This document shows, piece by piece, positions 32,807 to 44,399 of a DNA stretch of 64,000 nt. The translations under genes and the position numbers were made by a program. Below the pieces are notes generated by a model, which was given only the letters and a program-made list of their open reading frames with translations, had not been told where the DNA came from and made no database searches. How positions within the stretch are numbered: the first letter of the stretch is position 1; the number at the start of each line of letters is the position of its first letter. Source of the stretch: Lytechinus pictus (lineage: Eukaryota > Echinodermata > Echinoidea > Temnopleuroida > Toxopneustidae); assembly GCF_037042905.1 (NCBI RefSeq), contig NC_087251.1:46820373-46884372 (forward strand), in the 5' to 3' direction.

Positions 32807-32812
32807 AATAAA
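32807..32812 (+). terminator. Candidate polyadenylation signal AATAAA
   Basis: The first AATAAA after the stop codon at 32197, lying just past the minisatellite. If used, the whole minisatellite is transcribed as 3' UTR of the gene. Confidence 0.5.
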
Positions 32813-32830
32813 CTGACACATTATGTTTGA

Positions 32831-33896
32831 AAATTCCAATTTAGATAGGCGACGTTTTCATAGTGATTAAAAATCAATTGTGAAATATAGAAATTAACAT
32901 TTCTGTATATTTCAGTACTGTTGTTTATTGATGTATTTTTCGTTCAGGATGAAAGGACAGTTGCAGTGGTCAAGGTACAAGTACTTCTTAAAACACATAC
33001 ACATACATACGAAATATGTTGGTTATTAGCATAGCTGTGAAGACTATAAATCGCCTAGATATTATTTACGTTTTTCCACTTATTGTCTAGAGTATCTCTG
33101 CCAAAAGTGTTTTAGATGACTTTTTGTTTAGAATAGTACGTTAGATGACTCGTAATTGTCCCCACTATGGAGAAATTATGACGACTATGTATTTTATTTA
33201 CTTATTCTTTTCAATAAAGATATGGATTCTTTCAAGTAGGTTATATAAATACTCTATCAAGAATCACTGCACGCGCAGATTGGATTATATTTTCCCTAGG
33301 TCTTTATATTACCGGTATTTGTTTGTCTTTGTTTATCTCTAATTAATGAGGACAGAAATATATTTTTTACTTTATCAAGTAATGACGAAATTTGTTTCGA
33401 TGTGAAAACGGGGTCCCGTAATGTTCCAATACTGTTTCATCTTTAATTTAATTTAGATGCTGAAGTATAATTGCGTAAGCTGTATTGCAAAACGGTAAAC
33501 GCTCCTCAACATAGCATAACGTCTACAGAAAAAACACTTTAAAAGGGTCCCTGCAACCAAAATCTAAGTTGGCTCCTTTTGATGGACAGTGCTGAATACA
33601 ACTCATATGTTGCTTGTTAAGTTTCAGAATATGTTTTTCATAGGTTTTTGAAGAATTTTTAAAGGATATTTTTTACCTTACAAACCTTTATTCTATATAT
33701 AAAAAATAGCGCAGATCATATTCCTATAGCGACATCATTTTATCAATCATTAGACCATGATGGGGAACATTCAAACAAAATGTGTGATCATCGAAGTGTT
33801 TAAAGAATTAGATATTGCAGTATAGCATTTTGGAACCATTAATTTTAACCCGTTTTATCGTCCAAACTTCTGAATACTGATATATATAAATAGATA
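32831..33896. other. Non-coding stretch, nothing recognised
   Basis: AT-rich intergenic sequence without repeats or genes that I could support. Confidence 0.45.
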
Positions 33897-34157
33897 GAGG
33901 TGTTGTAGCTCAGCGGATATGTCTCCAGAGCTTGAACCACAAGGCCGGGGTTCAAATCCCACCGCAGCACTAGCGTCCTTTGGCAAGGCGTTTATCTACA
34001 TTTGCCACTCTCCACCCAGGTGTAGTTAATGGGTACCCGGTAGGAAGGAATTCCTTGAACACCCGAGCAACCGATCATAGCCATGCTAAAAACCGGGTTA
34101 GCGCGTAGAAACATTTGTATTAAGCGCTATATAAATGTTGCACATTATTATTATTAT
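33897..34157 (+). mobile_element. tRNA-derived SINE with (TTA)n tail
   Basis: The A box (TTGTAGCTCAGCGGATATG) and B box (CCGGGGTTCAAATCCC) are nearly intact. The body has TTGGCAAGGCGTTTATCTAC and GTAGTTAATGGGTACCCGGT blocks. The 3' part has TATTAAGCGCTATATAAATG followed by a TTA-repeat tail, typical of SINEs that borrow a LINE 3' end. It is the best preserved SINE in the window and a different family from those at 7344 and 16143, though they share the GGTTAATGGGTACC block. Confidence 0.9.
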
Positions 34158-35202
34158 ATAAGAATGGAATTTTTTGCTTTGCGGGAGGGCGTCTCGCTCG
34201 ATTTACACACACACATAAAAAAATTGTAAAGAAAATTATTGTGGAGGTTTCCAATCCGTTTCGGGGGAAAAAATTAACGAAACAGTCGCAAATATGTATG
34301 GCGTGTGCGTGTAGTATATCAATATAGTCTTTTGAGCCACGAGAAACATTGGAGGCGTTTCACACGTGCCTTGTCATCTATTTAAAAAATGCTATCGATT
34401 TACGATATTGGTAGCTTATAATATTGTCTCAAAACGTAACTCTTCTAATTTTACTACATGTACATTTATTATGCCATTTTCCGCAAACAGTTTTTTTTTC
34501 ATCCGCCATATTGGCTTTATAAGTTTTGTTATTGATTATTAATCAATAACAAAACATGAGAAAATTCTATCATCATTCCTATTGGACGGCTATCTTGCAT
34601 TCATTGTGTGTACTTTTTTTAATTGAAGATTTCATTTTAGTATTTAGTTTCATGTAAAATAATGTTGTTTCGGTGCAATTAAGACTAGAGACCTATTATA
34701 CTCAATTTCATACTTTAATTTCTGATTTTCTTTTTAGAATAAACTCTTGCCACGAAACGCAAAATATACGCAGTTTTTTTTACAGTATCATTGTGTGTTT
34801 TGACAGTTATGTTCTGTAAAAGATAGAATATTGCGAATATTATTACTCATTTATTTTGATATACACCTATTAGATTTGCAGTTTGGGGACTCGTATAGGT
34901 GCGTGGATCGACCCCAGAATTAAGTTTCATAACCAATCAAAAAATGAGAAAAAGAAGGAAACTGAAAGGAACATGATTAAATGTGATATTTGAAATCTAT
35001 CAAAAGAATTTTTAAAAATATATATTTATGCCTAAATCACAATGTTTTTTTTTTTTGGGGGGGAGGTCTTATTACGCCACTGACAGACACATTGAGTGTT
35101 ATTGTCAAAAGTAAATAATGGACTAAGAATCTCCCAGAATTCGGGTTGATTTTAACCAGTTTAGTCAGGCACATATTCACTAACTGATTTGTTAGACGAT
35201 CT
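34158..35202. other. Non-coding stretch with a palindrome
   Basis: At about 34519-34552, GTTTTGTTATTGAT and ATCAATAACAAAAC form a near-perfect hairpin. No gene or other element recognised. Confidence 0.4.
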
Positions 35203-35474
35203 GGGCCCCGTCTTACAAAGAGTTACGATTGATCCAATCAATCGTAACTCTATAGAAATCCATTAGTGTCATAATTTCTTATACAGGAAATTTGAAAAAT
35301 TTCCTTTGTATACGAAGGAGAACACACCAAATTGTTTAGAAATCAATGAATTTATGGATATACATTCATATCTAGATTTTTTTAGAACATATCCACATTT
35401 TATATGTTGACTTTGTTGGCTTTCCATAGTTGCGATTGATTGGATCAATTGTAACTCTTTGTAAGACGGGGCCC
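35203..35474. mobile_element. Foldback MITE (GGGCCCCGTCTTACAAAGAG)
   Basis: The left arm GGGCCCCGTCTTACAAAGAG and the right arm CTCTTTGTAAGACGGGGCCC are perfectly complementary. The pairing continues through TTACGATTGATCCAATCAAT and its complement. About 270 bp, with no coding capacity. Confidence 0.9.
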
Positions 35475-35562
35475 TGAATTGTACACGATGATCGAGGATC
35501 CCTTTGCATTAATATTTCAGATTAAATGAAACCCTTGGGTTTTCATGGTAAAATTCTGATTT

Positions 35563-35724
35563 CTGGAGCTATGTTTCACAAAGAGCTACAACGAATGTAA
35601 CTTTGCCATTATGACAGCTATACTTGGTAACTTGGTTTAGCAGCCAATCAACATTAAAGTTTCCATGGAAGTAACAATAATGACAAAGAGACAGTAGTTG
35701 TGATTCTTTGTGAAACGGGCCCCT
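35563..35724. mobile_element. Foldback MITE (GTTTCACAAAGAG) plus a partial neighbour
   Basis: The left arm ATGTTTCACAAAGAGCTACA pairs with GATTCTTTGTGAAACGGGCC. A further left end (GGGATCCGTTTCACAAAGAT) starts at about 35728 without a visible partner, so a second truncated copy abuts the first. Confidence 0.75.
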
Positions 35725-35907
35725 GGGATCCGTTTCACAAAGATTTGTTGTGATAACAATTTTCTATAGCAGCCAATCGAATGATTTCATTCGCATAAAA
35801 CTGTTATTTTAAATCTATTATAAAAAAATGTGAAAAGGCCCGCAGATAATTCACTTGCGAGCAAGAATTAAATTAGTAACACTGGTGGCTCTTAATCCCT
35901 ATAAGAG

Positions 35908-36265
35908 CTAGGGCGGCGCCAGGATATTTTGATAGGGGGAGCAAGACGATCGACCTAAAGATGACGTTATATTTTTTTCAACAGGGGCATTCAAACGATC
36001 CAGAACTCTCCCTTAAAAATATAACATCCTAATTCTTTAAAAAATTTATAAAAAGATTATTACTGAACGACCAAGAAAGGAAAAGGAAAGGAAAAGAGTA
36101 GAATATACTAGTTCCCTAATGTTATGTCAAAATATGGATTTTGTTTTAAAAAGTACAAAATCTTTATTCGCTTGCTTCGCTCTCATGCATCTTTTTTTTT
36201 TCATAGAAGTTTTGCTATATCCGCCACATCTAGCCCCTCAATTATTTCGGCTTAATATATGCCAC
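35908..36265. mobile_element. Poly-G/C-class element remnant
   Basis: It starts with GGGCGGCGCCAGGATATTTT, carries ATTCGCTTGCTTCGCTCTCA (decayed satellite core on the minus strand) near 36165, and ends with ACATCTAGCCCCTC and ATATATGCCACTG. Confidence 0.5.
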
Positions 36266-36654
36266 TGTCCCCGAAAAATAATTATGAAATATTTTCAGAA
36301 AAGTTATTTTATTCACGTCACTTTACGCCGAGGTACGCGGACATAATTTTAAGGATTATTGTGACGTCATACGCGTGCCTTGGCAACATCCAATCGCAAG
36401 CGCATCATCATATCAGATAAAAAATCTCAATTAAAGGCAGATGAATTTGAAAGCTCTATATCTGGAAATCATGACACGGTATAATATCTCCATTTTTTAT
36501 ATATAAACTTGAATTCTGCAATCTAACTTTACATGTTTAATCACAGATCAATTAACAAAATAATAAGAAAGAGATACTCAGATATAGGCCTAACTTGGGT
36601 TTAACTAACTAAGAAAGGTTAGACTAAGCGGAGTGTCGAGAACTCCAGTCAGCG
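36266..36654 (+). promoter_or_regulatory. Upstream flank and 5' UTR of the gene at 36655
   Basis: An intergenic flank without repeats, ending in the 5' UTR of the membrane-protein gene. No core promoter element could be identified with certainty. Confidence 0.3.
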
Positions 36655-36819
36655 ATGGCGTTCAACATTTGGGCCCTGACTCAGAAGAAGACTCTCTATG
36701 TATACACATCATCATTGTCTGTTTTGGTGTTGGCATTCATTATCGTCTTTGATCTTCTACAATATACCGTCTTCGAAAGAACAGATATGACCTCGCAAGG
36801 ATTCACAGAGAGCTTACTG
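36655..36819 (+). CDS. Exon 1 of a small multi-pass membrane protein
   Basis: ATG has G at -3 and +4. The exon codes 55 residues and ends CTG|GTAAGA (phase 0). The full product, joined with exons 38008-38110 and 38974-39065, is 119 residues. Residues 14-38 form a strong hydrophobic segment (TLYVYTSSLSVLVLAFIIVF region). Two more hydrophobic segments follow in exons 2 and 3, so it is an integral membrane protein with probably three passes. There is no obvious cleavable signal peptide. I do not recognise the family. The layout faintly resembles small TMEM254-like proteins, but this is not strong enough to name it. Confidence 0.8.
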
Positions 36820-38007
36820 GTAAGAATATTAGAAGTATGTTCAAGATTTTTATTTGGAGACGCCCCAATCAAATAATGACCACTATCTTTTAATTATTTT
36901 GTAGCTTCAAATGCTTTTAATTTTCACATAGTTTCATTCATAGTAATACTAATAGGATCTTGTCTATCAATTGCTTTCGAATTACCTTACGAACTTGTGT
37001 ATGCATCGACTTTCACATTATTTTCGTAATTGTAAATAGATCTACTGCTGCAGATCTATTCTACATAACATGTAGGATGGGGGTGGGGTGTCCGGAAACT
37101 TTAAACTCTTTGAAGCCTTCTTTTTGGGGCTTCGGATGACACAAAAAATATTAATTCATTAGTTGTAATCTTCAAGTTTGTTCTCTATAATATTGCCTAC
37201 ATTTTGTACAAGAAATCGACGAGAATTTGCGTTAAAACGTTTCCAAATGGCAATTAAAATCGATTGTCCGAACACAAAGCCTGTCCAGACATCACCTGGG
37301 TTCAGATTCATGCAAATTTGCATTCACATTTTGAAAGTTTTTTTTTTTAAACATATTTAATCTTTTAAAAACTAAAGTGAAATACCTGGTGAAAGTTGAT
37401 TGTCGCATGTTGAATTTACTTGTGTAAAGAAATATCATACCCATATACTGACCCATATTAATCCACTTTTTATGTTAATAATTTTCAGCTCGGGCTTTGC
37501 GCTCGCATTATTTGATTATTGAAACATGTATCGTCTTCATGACTAACTGCAAACAGTCCTTAACATGTACCTTTTCGATCAGGTGAGAACGTATATTAAA
37601 AAATTCTGCTCGCACTTCGCGCTCGTAGTAATTATTTAGTTACATACGCATCTTGTTCAGGATCACAAACATTGCCCAGAATGTTCAATTTCAAGACAAA
37701 ATACATGATATCTCCAAAATTTTCAGCTCGCGCTTCGCGCTCGCACTATTTAAATAGGGCTTATGAGATTATTATACATTTATGCTGTTTTATAAGAATA
37801 AAGCTAAGAAATGGCCACTAGAATTACCCCTTCAAAGAAACAGATCCAAATCAACATTGAGCGGCCGATCGGGGAAACTATGGGTGATTTTTTTTTTCGC
37901 CCCCCCCCCCCTCCATCCATTGGCGAAAGCTGGATCAACCCCTGATTAAAACACCAATCATTTCATATTGCTTTGCTAAACAAATCGATTACTTTTTGTT
38001 TCTTCAG
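36820..38007 (+). other. Intron 1 of the membrane-protein gene
   Basis: A GT-AG intron of 1.2 kb. Its distal third carries the satellite-bearing element at 37488-37930. The rest shows nothing. Confidence 0.7.
37488..37930 (-). repeat. Three minus-strand units of the 111-bp satellite family
   Basis: AGCTCGGGCTTTGCGCTCGC (37489), GCTCGCACTTCGCGCTCGTA (37608) and AGCTCGCGCTTCGCGCTCGC (37725) are minus-strand copies of the core, spaced 117-119 bp. A poly-C run and GGCGAAAGCTGGATCAACCC near 37900-37940 resemble the end of a poly-G/C element. Confidence 0.75.
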
Positions 38008-38110
38008 ACGATTCATGTTTTGAGCTACTACACGGCCTTACTAGGGTTCGTCTATAACACGAAGGCTGGGAAGAGATTGGGCGCTGCTAAACTGGAGTGG
38101 ATTTCAGTTG
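38008..38110 (+). CDS. Exon 2 of the small multi-pass membrane protein
   Basis: Acceptor TTTCTTCAG|ACG and donor TTG|GTAAGA. It codes residues 56-89 plus one base of codon 90: a hydrophobic segment (IHVLSYYTALLGFVY, 57-71), a basic loop (NTKAGKRLG) and the start of the third segment. Confidence 0.8.
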
Positions 38111-38973
38111 GTAAGAGAATGAATGGTGTACAGTGACCCCCCCCCCCAAAAAAAAAAAAAATGTATATATAAATAAAACAATAATACAATAAAATAATAA
38201 TACAAGAGGGCTGCCTATGTACAAGATAGAGACGGGCAGAAGAACAACTCATACAACTGGATGGATGGATATATAGATAGATAGAATAGGTAGGGGGGAA
38301 TTTTTCCTTTGGTCATATTTTTTCTGATGGATAAAATAACAAGAAAGTTGATGAAATTACAGTCCCCCTTTTTTCATTTCATTTGTTATTTCAAATGAAC
38401 GTTGGTAGAAAGTCTACATGAGTTCTGGTAATCATGTATTCTATTGGCAAACGATAAGGCCCAACACAACACACAAAGAATGCCTCGTCTACTACTAAAA
38501 TGCTATGTGGGTTGTATTGATCAATAATATTATGAGCATTAAAGAATAAAAGAAAAGATGCAAAATATAGTGGATATGGTATATTGAGAGTGAGGAAGAC
38601 ATTTAATCTGGATTGGACTAAAGTTGGAAATGTAAGTCATGCAATAGATTGCTAGTGATGTGACCTTGTAGTTTTGTATATCTTTACTCTCGAAGACCAA
38701 AGGTATGTCATGTGTCATAAATGGGCATTTGACAGAGAATGTGGAAGAAGTTTCCCCTGCAAGATTTTCATCCGATTGACCACCCAATCATACCCCGATT
38801 CTAATACCCCCCCCCCCCCCCCCCACTTTGTTTGTTGAGGTATAAAACTAAAACTGTTTCCAAATAGGCCTATAGCAAATTAAAATAGAATGAAGAATAT
38901 GTTATATAAAAAGGTAAGATACATTACATAATATCATATTTGGGCCATTTATATCTCTCTTTCTCAAATGCAG
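38111..38973 (+). other. Intron 2 of the membrane-protein gene
   Basis: A GT-AG intron with a C-run/A-run at about 38139-38161, a short GGATGGATGGA/GATAGATAG tract at 38260-38286 and a poly-C run at about 38807-38824. No other element recognised. Confidence 0.7.
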
Positions 38974-39065
38974 TTGCAACGTTTTTGCTGTCAATCATGC
39001 GAGTAGGCATCGAAATCAGCTTCCTCTCGTTCCGCAAGCAAGCGTTCAAGAATTTCAACGAATGA
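38974..39065 (+). CDS. Exon 3 (terminal) of the small multi-pass membrane protein
   Basis: Acceptor TTTCTCAAATGCAG|TT restores the codon split after exon 2. It codes ATFLLSIMRVGIEISFLSF (third hydrophobic segment, about 87-109) and a short basic tail (RKQAFKNFNE) before TGA at 39063-39065. The splice phases agree across all three exons, giving a 360-bp coding sequence. Confidence 0.8.
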
Positions 39066-41161
39066 CGGACAGGGAAGCACCGGAAGATGTCTTGAAATGT
39101 CACTTATCTTTCCATCATTTTTTGTTTCATTATTAAAAGGACCAAAGCCTCTGGATGGCATTGTATAGTCAATCCTGCATTAGTGACCATTTGCACAGAA
39201 GGTCCACATCTCTATACAGACCAAAAATTTGGTCTCCCCTTGAATAAAATTCCCAATTGAAACACATCAAAAGAACCTGTCCACAAATACCACCTGTTCA
39301 TGAAGACAGTTTTTCTCATTTTCTTTGAGTTGGTCTTCATATATGGGTTTGCCTGACATGACAGCCAAGTCAACCGGAAATAACTGATAATGAACCTTGA
39401 ATTTTGAATCACTGTCTACAACAATCAATATCAATTTAAATGTTATGTATGTTCTGATTTGCAATTAATATTTATATAGGTTAGATAATAAATTGAATCT
39501 GGATGAAGACAGAAATTTAAACAATCTTGTTGATCTCACTTTTCACTAATAGATGCATAGCTTTCTTTAATATTTCCTTGTCTGATTTTTTCAACTTTCG
39601 CCATTCTGTTTCTCTTCTTCCCATTCCACACATTAATGTTATTACAACGGTAAGTACATGTCTCATATTGCCATCACATTAAACACCAAAGAACTAATCA
39701 TAAATAATATTGTACTTTGTAGCATCTTTATTGAAATGGTTAAAGAACGCATTTTCTTTTCATATATTTCAACAACAATTTCATTAAAATTCCAAATTTA
39801 GAATATACCACGTCTTATGAGAGCAAAGCATGATATTCTGTCAATGTGTGTAGCTCCCAACATAAGACCCATTCTAAATGAACTAATCATGACATTTTTA
39901 TTACATATTTGTGTGATGTAATAAAGGACATAGAAAAACACATAACATGCTGATATCTGTACACAATTGAATAATTATACAAACAGCTCATTTTGACCTC
40001 TTTAGGAATGTAAAACAAGATTGCCAAGCATTGAATTTGCTGGACTAAATTGACAAAATAAATTTTCATGAAGTTTATGCGATAGAAGTGGACATTACTT
40101 ATGTATGAATAGCAGATTTGCAGTCCCACATGAATTCATGTTTTGTTGGTGCTATTAAGAATTACTTATATTGCATACATACAAAATACACCGGATTTGT
40201 TTTTCAAGTCTTCTTGTACACAAAAAAAATCTAAGGATGTTCTTTTAGCAAAAATCTCTTGAAATTAAATGACTTAATAGGTGAGAAAATAGTCCCTTTT
40301 CAAATAATTAAACTTTTTTTAACACAAGTGCTTCAAAAGATGTTTAAAATGACTACAATACTGAAGTACTGTAAATGAATGTGTATTATCTTAATACCTG
40401 GAATAACCAAGGATAAATCCTTATAAAAATCAAAATAAGTCCTTAAAAATGAAATACTTATATGAATACTTGGAGAAATATTATATCACTACATTGAAAG
40501 TCATTAACTGATTGCGGCTATACAGGAATTCAGTATCCTACTTCATAAGACAAACTGGAATTAACCAAAATGCTATCTTGACAAAACTACATGCATTTGC
40601 AATCAGTGACTGGCAAGTATAGAAACAGTGTTATACATAGTGCGATCACTTTCATTCAATTTATCTAAAGTACATGTAGAATATAATTTGATGGTAGAAT
40701 CTGGAATGGAAATTCTTATATAATAAATTCAAATCTCTCTCCCATTCTTGTTCTTTACATGGGAAGGGAGTAGTTGCACATTAAAGACTCTATAAATTAA
40801 TTCTAGGACATATATTACTCTTTATATACTACCCTTGAACTATATTTAAAGCTGTCTACCAAATTGATTTTAACACCAATCCATAATCCCATGGTAAAAA
40901 TAGAAATGCATTCAATATTTCTATGTTTTTTTATTCAATGATAATTTGGATATATTGCAAATAAATAAGAATATAGAATTTGGAATCTTTATTAAGTCCC
41001 ATGACCTTAAACTATCCACTATTTGGGTAATCTATCTACTTGATTAGAGATGCAAAAATCATGATAGTTTGGTCTGAGTATTGTCATTTTGGGCAATTAA
41101 GAATATTTTATCAGCATTGGCTCTCACCATCCAAGGATTAAATTAGCAAGAAATGTGAATG
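39066..41161. other. 3' UTR and intergenic sequence, no gene
   Basis: AT-rich. It begins with the 3' UTR of the membrane-protein gene; an AATAAA is at about 39487-39492. Short minus-strand frames (39212-39464, 39887-40129) show no domain. This is the tail-to-tail interval with ZFPL1. Confidence 0.45.
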
Positions 41162-41765
41162 ATAAGTGATCTACACCACCCCAACAAAAAGTTGATTTGA
41201 ATAAAAATAGTAAAATCAAACAAGCATAACACTGAAAATTTCATCAAAATCAGATGTAAAATAAGAAAGTTTTGCTTAAATTCGCAAATCAGTTACTGCA
41301 CACCCTGGTCGGTATGCAAATGAGGAGACTGATGACGTCATCCACTCACTATTTCTTCTGTATTTTATTGTAAGAAATATGAAATATTCTAATTTCCTCT
41401 TCATTGTCGAGTGAAACAACGATTAATTCCTCCATGAACATGTGGAATTAACATTGTTTAATACTATATGGTTCAGTCAAGTTGGTCCTTATTGTCAAAT
41501 CTGTAAAAAATGAAATATTGTATAATTTAAACAATAAAAAACCAAAGAAAAAGTGAGTGAGGGACATCATTGACTGCCTCATTTGCATGTCACTGAGTTG
41601 TGCATATCACTGTTTTGTGAAAAATAAGCAAAACTTTAAACTATCATAACTTTCTTATTTTACAACAAATTTTGATGAAATTTTCAGCGTTACAAACTGT
41701 ATGTTAGTTTGATTTTTCTCTATTTATTCATATCAAAATTTTTCTGGAGTGGACTTGACCTTTAA
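41162..41765. mobile_element. 600-bp foldback MITE, family B, TTAA ends
   Basis: The right end read inward is TTAAAGGTCAAGTCCACTCC. The left end is eroded (GTGATCTACACCACCCC) but continues into a complementary TTGATTTGAATAAA and a CTGAAAATTTCATCAAAATC block. Central parts (AAATGAGGAGACTGATGACG; ATCATTGACTGCCTCATTTG) are also inverted. A second copy enters the window edge at 63833. Confidence 0.85.
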
Positions 41766-44203
41766 TATGATTTCAAACTGGTCCATTTATTCAAGGAACG
41801 TAATATCCTATGGGAATTCAAGTATTTCACCCTGATTGCCTCATTTCAACCAGAAGTTAAATGGATACTCGATTGCATAAGAAATATGTGCAATTTTAGC
41901 AATGTTTGTAAGGAGTCGAGCATGAATACTCCCAAGGGAATGGAAAAGGTGTCAGACACATTATGTGTGGGCAAACCTGAGCGCACGTATCGCAAAGTGT
42001 AGGGGGGTATCAATCCAGAATATAAAATGTCTGTATCAAGAAAGCCTTTGCAATCAGAAACTCGGAACAGAAAAATAAATATCTACGCTGTACTCTTTCT
42101 TATCAATATGAACAAAAATACTTGATAAATCGGATGATCATTTTTGGGCAATTCCATAAAATAAATATGTCCATACCCAATGCAGGACCTTTCTGAAAAC
42201 ATTTGTCTCTACCGACATTTACTAGTTCATATAAAGAGTTATGCTTTCAAATTATCATGGCTTGAGCAGTTCATGTAATGGATTAACAATGGAGAAGAAG
42301 GGTTGGACATACAAAATGTTGATCATTTTTATAGGATTTCCCCTTAAGCCATCTCTTGGAGAACTTCCGCCTCTTCCAAACTACATTTTCATGGGAAAAA
42401 AATTATATCAACCACAAGTAATCAAAACCATACTACTCAATATACCTTGTGTGGATAATGAATCATGTTATATAAATCTTGGTAAGACCTTGAAATATTC
42501 ATTTTTATCGACAAACAAACAAATGTAAATTTTCAGCCACTCCCTTCAATAAATTCATGAATGCAAAATTAAAAATAAATATATTTGATAAATGTATATG
42601 ATTTATTGACAAATTAAATAAAACAAGACATATAAAGTAATAAACTCTAATATTTGAAATAATGGTTGACTTGTGGTGCTTCACACATTGTGTTTCATTC
42701 CCATTCATTGACAGTTCACTAGAAATCAAATACAATGTAAAAATCATGCTCTGGCTGGCTAACAACTTGCATATCTGGAGTTTGAATTTTGTGATCTTCA
42801 CTGACTAATGTGTTCTGAGACGATCAGATGCAAGAATTTTGGTAGCTTAAAACATTAGTCAGTGAAAATAACTGAATTTTCTTTTCATAAATGCTCTCCA
42901 GATCTCTCGATATGGACAGAGATTTGTCAGGAGAAGACATTTGGCAATATTTCTGTTACAAGTGACTATAAGATAAATTTTTCAAGTAGGAGAATAGAAT
43001 CCACTGATGAGAATTTCTTGAAAAGATCCTCAATTCTGGAGAAACTCAAGATCCAAGCACAGATATGTCTGAGGAGGGTGTTGGTCAAACAGATACAGGT
43101 GATAATGATAAAAAAAAACATATGAGGTCATATTTCAGGTAAAAAAATGGATTTCTTTGATGTACTTGTACTTGAGCGCAATGTGGAGTAAATGGACCCC
43201 TACAAAAAACAGCATTTGCTGATAAAGTGTTCCATCACAACTAAATAAATAATTAAAAAATAAATTGTTGTCTCGTTTTGGAGATAACTTTTATCAGAGG
43301 AAATGAAAAGTGAGGGCAGATGACATGCTAACAGTTACTTTTAAGAGCATTCAAATCATCCCCTTTAATATGGTCATCTGATCTAACTACCACTCATGCG
43401 TAAAATTTGTGCATAAGCTTTATGGATCCCCATCCTGGCCTCTAGGTATATGCACAGTACAACATGCAGGCAATACCATGGAAACTTAACAAGCATAAGG
43501 ATATTTACAGAGTATGATTTGCACTGAAAATGAGATGTTTTATACATCAAAAACCAGAGTCAGCCATAATCTCTTATCTTCTATCAGCTGGGTAGGAGTC
43601 TCGTTGCCATGACGGCCATCAATGCCCTGTAAAAGGTGAAGCCATGAAGCCGACATTCATCACCAAGTGCTTTCCTTCTATTCAGTTAGTATGTCTTCAC
43701 CTTCACACAAATGTCTGCTTCTTTGCTTGCACATGCACACACACAGACTGTCACCATAACTTCCACTCTGGATTGTAACGGCTGATAGCTTTGGGTGCGG
43801 CAAATTCAAGTTGTCACTTTATTCCTTGCCACACGATCTAAAAAATGATGATCCGCCATATTACCGTAGGTACTTGCATCTCTAAGTTTTTACTTTGTCC
43901 TCCACCAAGGTTAAGCATGGTAAGTCAATAACAGCTGAATAAACCATGATTTGTCATTAATTCACAGGCCTCTAATTTATTACAAATATTGTATCTATAC
44001 ACGACTGCACTGGCCCATAAGCTCTAAATCAAGTTGATACCGAAGCTCAAAGCTAGAATATGATAAATGCTTTAAATATAAACATAATGTTTGCATTGGT
44101 CACAGCTCAGCAGAAAAAAATGACTAAAGAAGTCAGGTTGATCCCCTCAATGTGACTTTGGAAAGAGTCTTTTCTCTCATCATCCTCACTATGCAAAAAT
44201 TTC
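41766..44203. other. Intergenic sequence and ZFPL1 3' flank, no gene recognised
   Basis: AT-rich. The plus-strand frames at 42241-42528 and 42862-43125 look unlike known proteins. A short inverted pair (TTAGTCAGTGAAAATAACTG at 42856; GATCTTCACTGACTAATG at 42793) is present. ZFPL1's polyadenylation site should lie near the right edge; minus-strand AATAAA at about 43818-43823 is one candidate. Confidence 0.4.
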
Positions 44204-44399
44204 TTATATTCTTCTCCCGATCCTGATGTTGGGGTTGTTCATGGGGTCGAGTAGGGGGTCCGAATTCGCTGATGCTCTGCCGACCGACGTCATGATGATG
44301 ACGAAGGTGAAGAAGGCAAGAAGACAGATGAGGAGCAGCACGGCGATCCTCTTGATCTGGGCGTTGGAGTCGACTGGTTTCCTACTGCTTGTTCTTGAT
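44204..44399 (-). CDS. ZFPL1: ZFPL1 exon 6: transmembrane anchor and C-terminus
   Basis: Acceptor TTCTTTTTCAG|A completes a split Lys codon. It codes a basic stretch (SRTSSRKP), the hydrophobic anchor ([19 protein letters not shown]) and the conserved [17 protein letters not shown] tail, stopping at TAA 44206-44204. Confidence 0.95.

Noticed and set aside
33897-33970. Possible tRNA gene
   Set aside because: A and B boxes are present but the acceptor stem does not close, and the sequence continues into a SINE body and TTA tail.
42241-42528. 95-codon plus-strand frame between the membrane-protein gene and ZFPL1
   Set aside because: No splice context, no domain, AT-driven composition.
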